A model generated the notes under the pieces. It ran no database searches, had not been told where the DNA came from, and saw only the letters and a program-made list of their open reading frames with translations. A program made the position numbers and the translations under genes. Shown here piece after piece: positions 50,609 through 59,689 of a stretch of DNA of 64,000 nucleotides (position 1 is its first letter; each line of letters opens with the position of its first letter). The stretch lies in the NCBI GenBank assembly GCA_947626345.1, contig CANQSF010000002.1, positions 62,001 through 126,000 on the forward strand, read 5' to 3'. This stretch comes from an uncultured Oscillospiraceae bacterium. GTDB taxonomy: Bacteria > Bacillota > Clostridia > Oscillospirales > Oscillospiraceae.

Positions 50609-51796
50609 TCAGCCGACCTCGATGACGAACTGGTCCAGGATCTGGTCGATGCGCTCGAAGCACCACTGGGTGGTGGGCCCCTGGACGATCACCTGGCCCA
50701 GGCGGTCCTTGGCGTTGGTGAACTTCTCCACCCGGTCGCCCGGCTTCACCACCAGGGACAGGTCGTACACGCTCCCGTCCCGCGTCACGCCGTCGATGAT
50801 GCGCTTCACCGTGCCGGACTTCTCCGACAGGAGCATCCGGGAGGCGTTGGCCACGTGGCCGTCCGTCCGGCGCTCGAAGATGGCGGCGGGGTCGTCCCCG
50901 GCGGCCATGGCGGCGATCATCTCGTAATAGTTCATGCCGTAGTAGATGCTCACGGTCTCCGGCAGGCAGGTGGCCCCCGCCCGGCCGGTCAGCTCGATGA
51001 TGTAGATCTTGCCGTCCTTCTCGATCAGGTCCAGATTCACCGCGCAGTTGTCCAGCCCGATGGCGGCGATCGCCTTGCGCACCTGCTCCTCCACCGCGGC
51101 CAGCATCTCCGCCGGCGCGTCCAGGGGGGCGTAGTGGCCGATGGGCACGTTGGTGCCGCTCATGTAGGTATTGTCCCCGTGGGGCAGCACGAACAGCACC
51201 TTGCCCTGCCAGACGAAGGCCTGGGCGCCCAGCTCGTTGCCCTCGATGAACTCCTCCACGATGCAGAAGTCCTTTTTCGTCTTGGCCATGGTCTTGTGGA
51301 TGTTGGCGAAGGCGTCCTCACGGGTCCGGCAGATGTAGATGCCCAGACTGCCCTGCAGGTCCACCGCCTTGATGATCACGGGCAGCTGAAGGCTCTCCAG
51401 CGCCTGGGCCAGGGAGGCCTCGTCCGTGACCCGGGCGAAGCGGGCGGTGTTGACCCCGGCGGCCATGAAGGCGTTTTTCATGCTCCACTTGTCCGCCGAG
51501 CAGACGGCGGCGGCCTCGCTGAGCCCCACCAGGCCCAGCCGCTCGCAGGCGTAGCCCAGCGCCCGCACGCCGGTGTCCAGACAGCAGGTGGCGATGCCGT
51601 CCACGGCGTGGGCCCGGGCGGCGGCCAGCACGGCCTCCGGATCGGAGATGTCCGCGTAAGCGGCCTCGTCTGCGGCGGCGAAGCCGGGATAGTCGCCCGG
51701 GATGCTGCACACGACGGTGCGGTATCCCAGGCCCTTGGCGGCCTGGATCAGCCGCACCTGGGGGGCGCTGGCGCCCAGGACCATGAGTTTTTTCAT
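50609..51796 (-). CDS. ATP-grasp carboxylate-amine ligase-like protein
   Basis: A 395-residue ATP-grasp enzyme of the classical PurK/carbamoyl-phosphate-like layout. A Rossmann-like N-terminal domain (MKKLMVLGASAPQVRLIQAAKGLG) is followed by SADKWSMKNAFMAAGV, LPVIIKAVDLQGSLGI, and NLDLIEKDGKIYIIELTGRAGATCLPE (metal ligands Asp, Glu). It would activate a carboxylate and join it to an amine, plausibly the 4-amino sugar made by the operon or an amino acid. The start overlaps the WbqC stop (ATGA). Confidence 0.88.
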   Translation of the reverse strand: MKKLMVLGASAPQVRLIQAAKGLGYRTVVCSIPGDYPGFAAADEAAYADISDPEAVLAAARAHAVDGIATCCLDTGVRALGYACERLGLVGLSEAAAVCSADKWSMKNAFMAAGVNTARFARVTDEASLAQALESLQLPVIIKAVDLQGSLGIYICRTREDAFANIHKTMAKTKKDFCIVEEFIEGNELGAQAFVWQGKVLFVLPHGDNTYMSGTNVPIGHYAPLDAPAEMLAAVEEQVRKAIAAIGLDNCAVNLDLIEKDGKIYIIELTGRAGATCLPETVSIYYGMNYYEMIAAMAAGDDPAAIFERRTDGHVANASRMLLSEKSGTVKRIIDGVTRDGSVYDLSLVVKPGDRVEKFTNAKDRLGQVIVQGPTTQWCFERIDQILDQFVIEVG

Positions 51797-52503
51797 CCCA
51801 TTGCCTCCTTTTGGGGGAACTTCATGTATTGGGGCGCATCCGGGCCGGTCATGAACAGCAGGTCCAGGATGCTCACGTTGTGGGTAAAGGGTCCGTGGAG
51901 CTGGGGGTATTCCGGATAGCCGGCGTAATCCATATAGCGCAGCTGGACGCCGGCGTCGTCGAACACCTGATCCACGATGTAGTCCTTCGCCGCCGGGCCG
52001 GACAGGTACCAGTCCCCGCCGGCAGACTTCACCAGCGCCGCCAGCCGCTCGGTCTTGCCGTCGGCCAGGGGATAGTCGCTGGACCAGGTGATCTTCGTGC
52101 CGATGCCCAGCAGGGCGCAGATCTCCGTGAGGAACAGGTGGTTGATATGGCTGAGCAGCTCCATTCCGGCGGCCCGCTCATAGAGCGAGGCGAAAAGCGG
52201 CTCATAGGTCTTGAAATAGGGGGCCTTGGCGTAGCAGTAGCGGATGGCCTTCCAGTGGTCGGCGGCCCAGCCGCCGCCGGTGACGCGGGTCTCGTTGATC
52301 TTCTGGAAGAACTTGCCCTTGCTGTCCACGGGGATGGTCAGCCACTGCAGGCCGCCCGCGGTCTTGATCTGGTTGCGGTTGCGCCAGTCCCGGCGGGTAT
52401 ACTGCATATCGTCGTAGAGGATGAACTCATCCACCAGGCCGATGATGTCGAAATACCCCTTCCAGGGGATGTAGTTGGACTGGAGAATGGCGACTTTTTT
52501 CAT
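51793..52503 (-). CDS. WbqC-family protein
   Basis: A 236-residue protein of the WbqC-like family. It begins KKVAILQSNYIPWKGYFDII, with YDDMQYTRRDWRNRN and LTIPV following; the C-terminal part includes YLSGPAAKDYI. WbqC genes occur in O-antigen and surface-glycan clusters, often beside aminotransferases making 4-amino sugars. The biochemical role is unproven, possibly acyl or amino-acid transfer. It is coupled to both neighbours by overlapping starts and stops. Confidence 0.9.
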   Translation of the reverse strand: MKKVAILQSNYIPWKGYFDIIGLVDEFILYDDMQYTRRDWRNRNQIKTAGGLQWLTIPVDSKGKFFQKINETRVTGGGWAADHWKAIRYCYAKAPYFKTYEPLFASLYERAAGMELLSHINHLFLTEICALLGIGTKITWSSDYPLADGKTERLAALVKSAGGDWYLSGPAAKDYIVDQVFDDAGVQLRYMDYAGYPEYPQLHGPFTHNVSILDLLFMTGPDAPQYMKFPQKEAMG

Positions 52504-54689
52504 GGATGCTCCTCCGGGGATGTGAGACTGTAAGCGTCGGTGGAATAGACCAGACCCTCCGGGCCGGGGGATACGGCCACCCGGGCAGCGGCCCCGGCGG
52601 GGGCGAAGGTACAGGCCGTGCCGTCGATGACGCGCTGGCCGGTGACGGCCTGGCCGTCCTCAAAGTAATAGGTCATGCCGTTGCATTCGTACCAGCCGGT
52701 ATAGTCCTCCGCCTCCGGCCGGACCTGGGAGATGGTGGCGACGAAGATGTCCTGGGTGAGCTGGGCCTGGCTCAGGGCCTGCACAGGGCCGTTTTCCAGC
52801 GTCAGATACTGCATCAGGCTCACCACCGTGCTGGAGCTGCGGTACATGAACTGTACGTCGTCCCGGAAAAAGGCGTCGGCGTACAGCCGCCCCTCGGTGC
52901 GGGCGGTGTCGCCCCCGTCGCCCCACAGGTCTATGTTGCCGGGATAGCGGGCGTCGTGGAAGGGGTCCAGGTTCTGCTCGTACATGTTGGTGATGAACAG
53001 CGTGTCCGGATGGGCGTTGGCGTAGTCCTCGGTGGCGCGCTGCTCGCCGAACAGGTCCTCCGCCGTGGCGGTGTCCAGCACGTTGGGCACGGCCAGTGCC
53101 CCGGCCAGCGCGCCCAGCGCCGCGCCCGCGCAGAAAAGGCATGCCACCGCCCGGAGGGCGGTGCGTCCGCCGGGAGCGCCGGCCGGCGGTGCTCCCGCCT
53201 CCGCTCCGGCCAGGGCCATGAGCAGCGCCGTGACGCAGGCGGGCGCCATGACCACCAGGAACACCCGCAGGGGGAACCGGCCGCCCATCACCAGGTACAG
53301 CAGCAGGATCAGTGCGCCGCCCGCCGCGGCCAGCGCGCACAAAAGCTCCGGCCACCGGCGGCCGCCGGTGAGGGCCAAGAGACAGGCCAGGGCGGTCAGG
53401 CAGAGAAAGCTCAGGGTCAGCCGGCCCATATAGGCGTCGCCCGTCACCTGTCGGACCAGGGTCTGGACGGCGCCGCCCAAAGACCCGGCGCCGCCGGACT
53501 GGGCGTCGGTCTGCTCTCCCGTGCGGGCGTAATATGCCTGGGCCAGGTCCCGGAAGGTCTGGGTGTTGATCCGCGGGTCCATGAAATACCAGCCCCGCAG
53601 CAGGGTGCCCAGCTCCGGCGGGATGCCTGCCTGCTCGAAATCCTCCGGGGTCATGTCCTGGATGAGGTAGTCCACCACGAGGGAGCGGGCGTTCTCCGCC
53701 TTGGAAAAGCTCTTGTCCCTGGCCAGGGCGCTGTCGCTGGTGATAAGACGGCTGCCCCCGTAGATGGCCCCCACGGCCAGGAGCAGCGCGGCGGCGGCCA
53801 GGATCTGCCGGGATCTGCCGGCCCCGGAGAGCCGGAGGGCGCGGAGGACCTGGTAGGCGGCCGCCAGGGCGAAAAAGCACAGCAGGCACTGCCCGGTCTG
53901 CCGGCGCTGAAGGATGCATAGGGTCATCAGCACCACGGCGGCGGCGTCGGACGCCGCCCGGCCCGCCCGGGTCTGGGTCCGGTCCCGGCACAGCAGCAGC
54001 GCCGTGGCCGCGGAGCCCGCCACGGCGGGGGTGACGGTGAAGGAGAGCTCTGTCAGCGTATACAGGCCCAGCCCCACGCACAGCAGCCCGTGCGCCGCCG
54101 CGCCCCGGATCAGCGTCCGGCCGCCGGTCCTGCCGGCCAGCAGGAAGATGCACCGGCCGATGGCGGTCAGGCTGAAGAAGATGGCCGTCAGGTGGTAAAG
54201 GGTATACCACCAGAAGTCGGCGTCTATGGCGTACAGCGAGCCGATGAGCCCGCAGAACAGCACGTGGGAGAAGGTGTTGGCCCCGCCCCGGAGCCCTTTT
54301 TCGGCCACAGAGCGGATGCTCTTGAGGATGCCCACCTCGTCGCTGGTCATGAAGCGGACGACGGTGACGCGGAAGGTCCACAGGAAGAAGAGCCCCGTCA
54401 GCGCCGCCGCGGCCAGCCAGCGGTACCGGTCCTTTTCCAGAGCGGCGTCCGCCCGGTCCAGGAGCTTTCGCCCCGGGCCGGTGAGGCCCAGGATCAGGCA
54501 CAGCGCCAGCGCCCCGGCCATCCGGGCCGTCCGCCCGGGCAGGAAGGCCCCCTCCGCCCATGGCAGGAACAGATCGGCCCCCGCCCGCCGGGCGACGGCG
54601 CTCTCCGCCAGCAGGAACAGGGCCGCCGCGGCCAGCAGCGCGCCCGGGACGGCGGCGAGCCGGCCTTCCCGTCCGCCGGCACGGCTCAC
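52500..54689 (-). CDS. Polytopic membrane protein with C-terminal choline-binding-type repeat
   Basis: A 729-residue protein: about 12 helices (residues 10-520) with a large loop around 330-410, then an extracytoplasmic domain. Near the C-terminus GWYECNGMTYYFEDGQAVTG (from about residue 659) is a clear cell-wall-binding (choline-binding, CW_1) repeat. QRVIDGTACTFAPAG is a weaker second half. The membrane part resembles GT-C or polymerase-like glycan proteins, but I cannot assign it. The start is GTG, overlapping the aminotransferase stop (GTGA). The pairing with LicD makes a link to phosphocholine-bearing glycan plausible. Confidence 0.75.
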   Translation of the reverse strand: MSRAGGREGRLAAVPGALLAAAALFLLAESAVARRAGADLFLPWAEGAFLPGRTARMAGALALCLILGLTGPGRKLLDRADAALEKDRYRWLAAAALTGLFFLWTFRVTVVRFMTSDEVGILKSIRSVAEKGLRGGANTFSHVLFCGLIGSLYAIDADFWWYTLYHLTAIFFSLTAIGRCIFLLAGRTGGRTLIRGAAAHGLLCVGLGLYTLTELSFTVTPAVAGSAATALLLCRDRTQTRAGRAASDAAAVVLMTLCILQRRQTGQCLLCFFALAAAYQVLRALRLSGAGRSRQILAAAALLLAVGAIYGGSRLITSDSALARDKSFSKAENARSLVVDYLIQDMTPEDFEQAGIPPELGTLLRGWYFMDPRINTQTFRDLAQAYYARTGEQTDAQSGGAGSLGGAVQTLVRQVTGDAYMGRLTLSFLCLTALACLLALTGGRRWPELLCALAAAGGALILLLYLVMGGRFPLRVFLVVMAPACVTALLMALAGAEAGAPPAGAPGGRTALRAVACLFCAGAALGALAGALAVPNVLDTATAEDLFGEQRATEDYANAHPDTLFITNMYEQNLDPFHDARYPGNIDLWGDGGDTARTEGRLYADAFFRDDVQFMYRSSSTVVSLMQYLTLENGPVQALSQAQLTQDIFVATISQVRPEAEDYTGWYECNGMTYYFEDGQAVTGQRVIDGTACTFAPAGAAARVAVSPGPEGLVYSTDAYSLTSPEEHP

Positions 54690-55819
54690 CGCCGGGCCTC
54701 CCGGTAAAAGGCGGCGATCAGGTCCACCACCCGCTCCACGTCGCTGTCAGCCAGACCGTAGTACATGGGCAGGCGCAGCAGCCGCTCGCTCTCGGCGGTG
54801 GTGTATTTATCCTCCCCGTGGAACCGGCCGAAGCGCAGTCCCGCCGTGGCGGAGTGTAGGGGCACATAGTGGAACACGGCCTGGACGCCGTTGGCCCGCA
54901 GGTGGGCGATGAGGGCGGTGCGCTGGGCGATGTTCCGGGCCTTGATATAGAACATGTGGCCGTTGTGGACGCAGCCGTCGGGGATGGTCTGCCAGTCGAT
55001 GGCCCCCGCCTCATGCAGGGGAGCCAGCCCCTGCCGATAGAGCTGCCAGCTGTGCAGCCGGGCGGCGTTGATCTCCTCCGCCATCTCCAGCTGGCCGTAG
55101 AGATAGGCCGCGTTCAGCTCGCTGGGCAGATAGCTGGAGCCCAGGTCCTCCCAGGTGTACTTGTCCACCTGGCCCCGGAGCAGCCGGGCCCGGTTGGTGC
55201 CCTTCTCCCGGATGATCTCCGCCCGGGGATCGTCCTCGCGCAGGAGGATGGCCCCGCCCTCGCCCATGGAGTAGTTTTTCGTCTCGTGGAAGCTGTAGCA
55301 GCCGTAGTCGCCCACGTTCCCCAGAGGCCGGCCCTTATAGGTGGACATGACCGCCTGGGCGGCGTCCTCCACCACCAGAAGGCCGTGGCGGCGGGCGATA
55401 TCCATGATGGCGTCCATCTCGCAGGCCACCCCGGCGTAGTGCATCACGCAGATGACACGGGTCCGGTCGGTGATGGCGTCCTCGATGCGCTTTTCATCGA
55501 TGTTCATGGTGTCCGGCCGGATGTCCACGAACACAGGCGTCGCCCCGGCCAGCACGAAGGCGTTGGCGGTGGAGGAGAAGGTGAACGAGGGCAGTATCAC
55601 CTCGTCCCCGGGCTCCAGCCGGCACAGCAGCGCCGCCATATCCAGCGCGTGGGTGCCGCTGGTGGTCAGAAAGGCCCGCGCCGCGCCCGTCCGGGCCTGG
55701 AGCCATTCGTGGCACTTTTTGGTGAAGGCCCCGTCGCCGCATATTTTATGGGAGTGGATGGCCTCCAGGACGTAGGCGTCCTCACGGCCGGTGTAGGGGG
55801 GGATGTTGAAAGGGATCAT
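54686..55819 (-). CDS. rffA: dTDP-4-amino-4,6-dideoxygalactose transaminase (WecE/RffA type)
   Basis: A 377-residue PLP enzyme of the DegT/DnrJ/EryC1 family. It is very close in pattern to WecE throughout: IPFNIPPYTG, KICGDGAFTKKCHEWL, VFVDIRPDTMNIDE, HYAGVACEMD, VVEDAAQAVMSTYKGRPLG, the PLP lysine in SFHETKNYSMGEGGA, REKGTNRARLLRGQVDKYTW and FGRFHGEDKYTT. It would convert dTDP-4-keto-6-deoxyglucose to dTDP-Fuc4N using glutamate. GGAGGAAC precedes the ATG. RfbB, encoded just upstream, makes its substrate. Confidence 0.93.
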   Translation of the reverse strand: MIPFNIPPYTGREDAYVLEAIHSHKICGDGAFTKKCHEWLQARTGAARAFLTTSGTHALDMAALLCRLEPGDEVILPSFTFSSTANAFVLAGATPVFVDIRPDTMNIDEKRIEDAITDRTRVICVMHYAGVACEMDAIMDIARRHGLLVVEDAAQAVMSTYKGRPLGNVGDYGCYSFHETKNYSMGEGGAILLREDDPRAEIIREKGTNRARLLRGQVDKYTWEDLGSSYLPSELNAAYLYGQLEMAEEINAARLHSWQLYRQGLAPLHEAGAIDWQTIPDGCVHNGHMFYIKARNIAQRTALIAHLRANGVQAVFHYVPLHSATAGLRFGRFHGEDKYTTAESERLLRLPMYYGLADSDVERVVDLIAAFYREARR

Positions 55820-55841
55820 GGCGTTCCTCCGAAGAGTGGGA

Positions 55842-56864
55842 TCAGCGGTCATTGTACATCCGCTCGTAGTAATCTCTGTATTCGCCGGAGACGATGGCCT
55901 CCCACCAAGGGCGGTGGGCCAGGTACCAGTCCACGGTGGCGCGGATGCCGTCGGCAAAAGCCGTCTCCGGCAGCCAGCCCAGCTCGCCGTGGATCTTCTC
56001 CGGGTCGATGGCGTAGCGCAGGTCGTGGCCCTTCCGGTCGGTCACGTAGGTGATGAGGCTCTCCGGCTTGCCCAGGGCGCGGCAGATAAGCCGGGCGATG
56101 TCGATGTTGCGCATCTCGTTGTGGCCGCCGATGTTGTACACCTGGCCGATCCGGCCCCGGCGCAGGATCAGGTCCACGGCCCGGCAGTGGTCGGTCACAT
56201 ACAGCCAGTCCCGCACGTTCAGGCCCTTTCCGTACACCGGCAGGGGCTTGTCCGCCAGGCAGTTGGCGATGAGCAGGGGGATGAACTTCTCCGGGAACTG
56301 ATAGGGGCCGTAGTTGTTGGAGCAGCGGCTGATGGTGGCCGCCAGGCCGTAGGTGCGGCAGTATGCCTGGGTCAGCAGGTCCGCCGCCGCCTTGGAGGCG
56401 GAGTAGGGGCTGGAGGTGTGCAGGGGGGTGTCCTCGGTGAACAGTAGGTCCGGCCGGTCCAGGGGCAGGTCCCCGTATACCTCGTCGGTGGACACCTGGT
56501 GGAAGCGCACGTTGCCGTGGGCCAGGCAGGCGTCCATCATCACCTGGGCCCCCAGGATGTTGGTCTCCAGGAAGATCTCCGGCGACTCGATGGACCGGTC
56601 CACGTGGCTCTCCGCGGCGAAATTCACCACCGCGTCGGGCTTTTCCGCCTCGAAGACGGCGTCGATGCCCGCCCGGTCCCGGATGTCCTGTTTGTAAAAG
56701 ACGAACCGGGGGTCGGCCAGGGCCCGCTCCAGGGTGGACAGATTGCCGGCGTAGGTCAGGCTGTCCACGCACACCACCCGGTCAGAGGGGTAGCGCTCCA
56801 GCAGATAGTAGACGAAGTTGGCGCCGATGAAGCCGGCGCCGCCGGTGACGAGGATGGTGCTCAT
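55842..56864 (-). CDS. rfbB: dTDP-glucose 4,6-dehydratase
   Basis: A 340-residue short-chain dehydrogenase-type enzyme. NAD-binding TGGAGFIGANF (residues 7-17), AAESHVDRSI, catalytic STDEVYGD and YSASKAAAD (Tyr-x3-Lys), then SRCSNNYGPYQFPEK. It oxidises and dehydrates dTDP-glucose to dTDP-4-keto-6-deoxyglucose. No rfbA, rfbC or rfbD is in the window, so the pathway here points to the amino sugar, not rhamnose. AAAGGAG precedes the ATG at 56864. Confidence 0.95.
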   Translation of the reverse strand: MSTILVTGGAGFIGANFVYYLLERYPSDRVVCVDSLTYAGNLSTLERALADPRFVFYKQDIRDRAGIDAVFEAEKPDAVVNFAAESHVDRSIESPEIFLETNILGAQVMMDACLAHGNVRFHQVSTDEVYGDLPLDRPDLLFTEDTPLHTSSPYSASKAAADLLTQAYCRTYGLAATISRCSNNYGPYQFPEKFIPLLIANCLADKPLPVYGKGLNVRDWLYVTDHCRAVDLILRRGRIGQVYNIGGHNEMRNIDIARLICRALGKPESLITYVTDRKGHDLRYAIDPEKIHGELGWLPETAFADGIRATVDWYLAHRPWWEAIVSGEYRDYYERMYNDR

Positions 56865-56881
56865 AATCGATCTCCTTTTGA

Positions 56882-59578
56882 TCAGGGCCAGATCACCGTG
56901 CCCCGGGCGATGAGCAGGGCCAGAGGGGCGGCGTACACGAACAGGATGCAGGCCGCGGCCGCGGCGCAGAAAAGGCCCAGGGCCGTCTTTCCGGCCCAGG
57001 AGGGAAGCTCCCTGCCCGCCGGGCAGAGCCGCCGGCGGAGGATGTGCCAGGCCAGACACAGGGCCAGCGCCGCCGCCGACACCGCCAGGCCCCGCTTGGG
57101 GGCGACCCACCTAGCGGGCCGCCAGAGCCGGATGGTGTTCTCCCCCTTTTCCAGGGGCACGCCGATCAGGGTGTCCAGCGGGCGGAGCAGCTCCGTCTCC
57201 GCGCCGTTCACCTGGCAGCGCCACATGTTGCAGGTCATGGGCAGGAACAGCGCCATGCCCTCCTCGTCGGCGGTGACCGTCACGGTCAGCTCCGCCTCGC
57301 CGGCCTGCAGGGTCATGTCCGGGTCCCGGCGGGCGTCGGCGGGGAAGGCGGCCATGGCGGCCTGGTCCACCGCCGTCACATGGATGTCCTCCGCCGCCAG
57401 CTCCAGGGCGGAGGAGAAGCTGACGGTGACGTCCCCCGCCGGGGCCAGCCCCAGGCAGAGCAGCCCCGCGTTGAAGGCCGCGGGATAGACGGTGTTTTCC
57501 AGGTTCAGATAGGACGGCACCGCCACCGGCTCGCCGTCCACGGCGATGTTCATGACCGCCCCGTCCGCCGCCAGATACAGGAACGCTGGCGCGTCCAGGG
57601 TGCAGGTGAAGCGGTAGGCCCGCAGGCCCTGCCCGGAGACGGCGAGTTCGGCGGGGGAGAGGTCCGCCGCCGCGGTTTCGCCGGAGCCGGTGAAGGCCCG
57701 GTACAGGCAGTTGAGCCGCTGGGCAAGGTCCTCGCAGTCGAAGTAGCCGTCCAGCGCGCCGGCGGGATATTGCAGGCCGATGACGCCGGGATAGAGGCAG
57801 TCGGAGATATACATCCCCGCCGCCGTGTCCCCGGGCCGGTAGAGGTCTTCATCCGGCGGCAGGGCGGTGAGGGCCCGGTCCACCCCCAGCAGCATGTCGG
57901 TGAACACCGTCCCACCCACGTCCAGGGTGCGGAAGTAGTTCACCGTGTAGCCCAGCTGGCGAAACACTCCCAGCCGGGTGGCGGAGGCGGTGGAGTCCAC
58001 GCTGGACAGGGCGCTGACTCCGGCGATGGGGGCGTAGCCCGCGTTGAGGCTGGAGTCGGCGTTCTTCACCCGGGACAGGGGGGACAGGTCCAGGTCCTGA
58101 AAATATCCATAGAGCCCATCCGCCGTCTCGATGTAGGACGGGTCGTATTCGTTGGTGTATGTATGGCCGTCCTCCGGGGCGATGAAGCCCAGGGCGTTCA
58201 CGCCCATCTGCAGGACCATCAGCCCCGCCATGGCCCAGGCCGCCCGCCGGCCGTCCGCCCGCAGCAGCAGCCCGTACAGCGCCGTGAAGGCGACCCCCGC
58301 CAGGGCGAACATCACCAGCCAGCGGAGCAGTCCCGCCCGCCCCAGGGCGGTGAGGAACACGGAGCCATACTGCTGGTAGAGGGCCGTCAGCTTGGGCAGC
58401 AGCAAGAGCAATGCTGCCGCAAAGAAGATCGCCCTCGCCCAATCCAGGGCCCGGGAGCGGTCTTTCACAGGCGGCAGTCCCTTTTCCAGCGCCGCGGCCG
58501 CCAGGCCGATGGCCGTGGCCGGCAGCATATAGCCGTAGCGCATGGGGAAGAAGTTATACTGGCCGAAGTGCCAGACCGTGTCCACGTTGGTGAACACCAT
58601 GGGCACGGCGAACACCGCCGCCATCCACAGGGCGAACCGCCGGGCGCTCTTTCCGGCGCTCCGCCGGGCCCGCAGCAGCACGGCGGCCGCCGGGCTCATG
58701 CCCAGCAGCATCAGCACCGTGTGGCGGATGTTGGCGGTGTCCCAGGTCAGCATGCCGTCCAGCAGCCCGGAGTCCATGTTGCTCTCGAACCGGGAGGTGG
58801 AGGCCAGCCCCGTGGAGCTGGAGACAAAAAAGCAGGCCCCGATCCCCAGGGCCGCCGCGGTGGCCAGTCCCAGCCGGAAGGCCCGGTCCCCCCGCTGCTC
58901 CCGGGGCAGGAGCAGGAGGATATATCCCAGGGAGAACAACAGGATATACAGCGTCGCCATGTAGGCGTAATACACGCTCAGGTAGAGGAAAAAGACGTAG
59001 CAGCCGATGTAAAGGCCGCACCGCCCCCGGCGCAGCAGCCGCTCCAGGCCGCACAGCAGCAGGGGAAAGGCCGCCGCCGCGTCCAGCCAGGAGAAGTTGG
59101 CGTAGTACTGCAGCGTGAAGCCGCAGAAGGTATACGCCATCGCCCAGAGGACGTTGCGCCGGGGCGCGCCGGGAAACCGCAGGGAGAGGGCCAGCCCCGC
59201 GGCCAGGGCCACGATGGCCAGCTTTGCCGCCAGATACAGGCTCAGCCCCTCCAGTATATGGTCCCGGCTCACCAGCAAAAACACCCAGCTGGCGGGACTG
59301 AGCACCGTCTTCCAGCTGGCGCTGAGACCCTCGGCCAGACCGGCGTACCAGCTGTTCTGCATGGCGGCCCGGCCGTGGAGCACGTCCCACAGCCGGTAGT
59401 AGCCGGGCACATAGAACTGGGCGGTGTCCACGTAGGCCACGTTGTCCCCGCCGAAGGGCCACACGCCCCGCAGAGCGTATACGATCCCCAGCACCGCCAG
59501 CGTCCCGGCGGCGGAGGCCAGCGAGACGGCGAGAGCGGAGCGGATCGCGATTTTCCTGTCCCGGGAGAGACTGGCCAT
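56882..59578 (-). CDS. YfhO-family polytopic membrane protein (first gene of polysaccharide operon)
   Basis: An 898-residue protein with about 13 helices (residues 15-470), an extracytoplasmic region (about 480-840) and C-terminal helices. DNVAYVDTAQFYVPGYYRLWDVL and NSWYAGLAEGLSASWKTVLSPAS match the YfhO N-terminal pattern. It is a paralogue of the protein encoded at 38.6-41.2 kb. The ATG at 59578 follows GCGAGG; the longer frame begins before it without a ribosome site. Paired with a CsbB-like transferase in the operon, it may deliver a sugar to a wall polymer outside the membrane. Confidence 0.85.
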   Translation of the reverse strand: MASLSRDRKIAIRSALAVSLASAAGTLAVLGIVYALRGVWPFGGDNVAYVDTAQFYVPGYYRLWDVLHGRAAMQNSWYAGLAEGLSASWKTVLSPASWVFLLVSRDHILEGLSLYLAAKLAIVALAAGLALSLRFPGAPRRNVLWAMAYTFCGFTLQYYANFSWLDAAAAFPLLLCGLERLLRRGRCGLYIGCYVFFLYLSVYYAYMATLYILLFSLGYILLLLPREQRGDRAFRLGLATAAALGIGACFFVSSSTGLASTSRFESNMDSGLLDGMLTWDTANIRHTVLMLLGMSPAAAVLLRARRSAGKSARRFALWMAAVFAVPMVFTNVDTVWHFGQYNFFPMRYGYMLPATAIGLAAAALEKGLPPVKDRSRALDWARAIFFAAALLLLLPKLTALYQQYGSVFLTALGRAGLLRWLVMFALAGVAFTALYGLLLRADGRRAAWAMAGLMVLQMGVNALGFIAPEDGHTYTNEYDPSYIETADGLYGYFQDLDLSPLSRVKNADSSLNAGYAPIAGVSALSSVDSTASATRLGVFRQLGYTVNYFRTLDVGGTVFTDMLLGVDRALTALPPDEDLYRPGDTAAGMYISDCLYPGVIGLQYPAGALDGYFDCEDLAQRLNCLYRAFTGSGETAAADLSPAELAVSGQGLRAYRFTCTLDAPAFLYLAADGAVMNIAVDGEPVAVPSYLNLENTVYPAAFNAGLLCLGLAPAGDVTVSFSSALELAAEDIHVTAVDQAAMAAFPADARRDPDMTLQAGEAELTVTVTADEEGMALFLPMTCNMWRCQVNGAETELLRPLDTLIGVPLEKGENTIRLWRPARWVAPKRGLAVSAAALALCLAWHILRRRLCPAGRELPSWAGKTALGLFCAAAAACILFVYAAPLALLIARGTVIWP

Positions 59579-59627
59579 GAAAAACCTCGCAGTGAGCGGA
59601 ATCATACTGATATTTTATAGCTATTAT

Positions 59628-59655
59628 ATTATAGCACAAAATCCCGGAAACGCAA
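59628..59655 (-). promoter_or_regulatory. Promoter of the eleven-gene polysaccharide operon
   Basis: Minus strand TTGCGT (59650-59655), 16 bases, TATAAT (59628-59633). The -35 lies within the 3' arm of the preceding terminator. Confidence 0.7.
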
Positions 59656-59680
59656 CCGGCAAGGGGCTGCGTCTCCGGGA
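59637..59680 (-). terminator. Terminator of the YbaK-chromate transporter operon
   Basis: Minus strand 13-bp stem (one G-T pair) TCCCGGAGACGCA/TGCGTTTCCGGGA followed by TTTTG. Confidence 0.75.
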
Positions 59681-59689
59681 CAGGGGGGC

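Noticed and set aside
57044..59620. An 858-residue open frame opposite the second YfhO-like gene
   Set aside because: Same type of antisense shadow; composition dominated by Gln, Gly, His and Arg with no domain.
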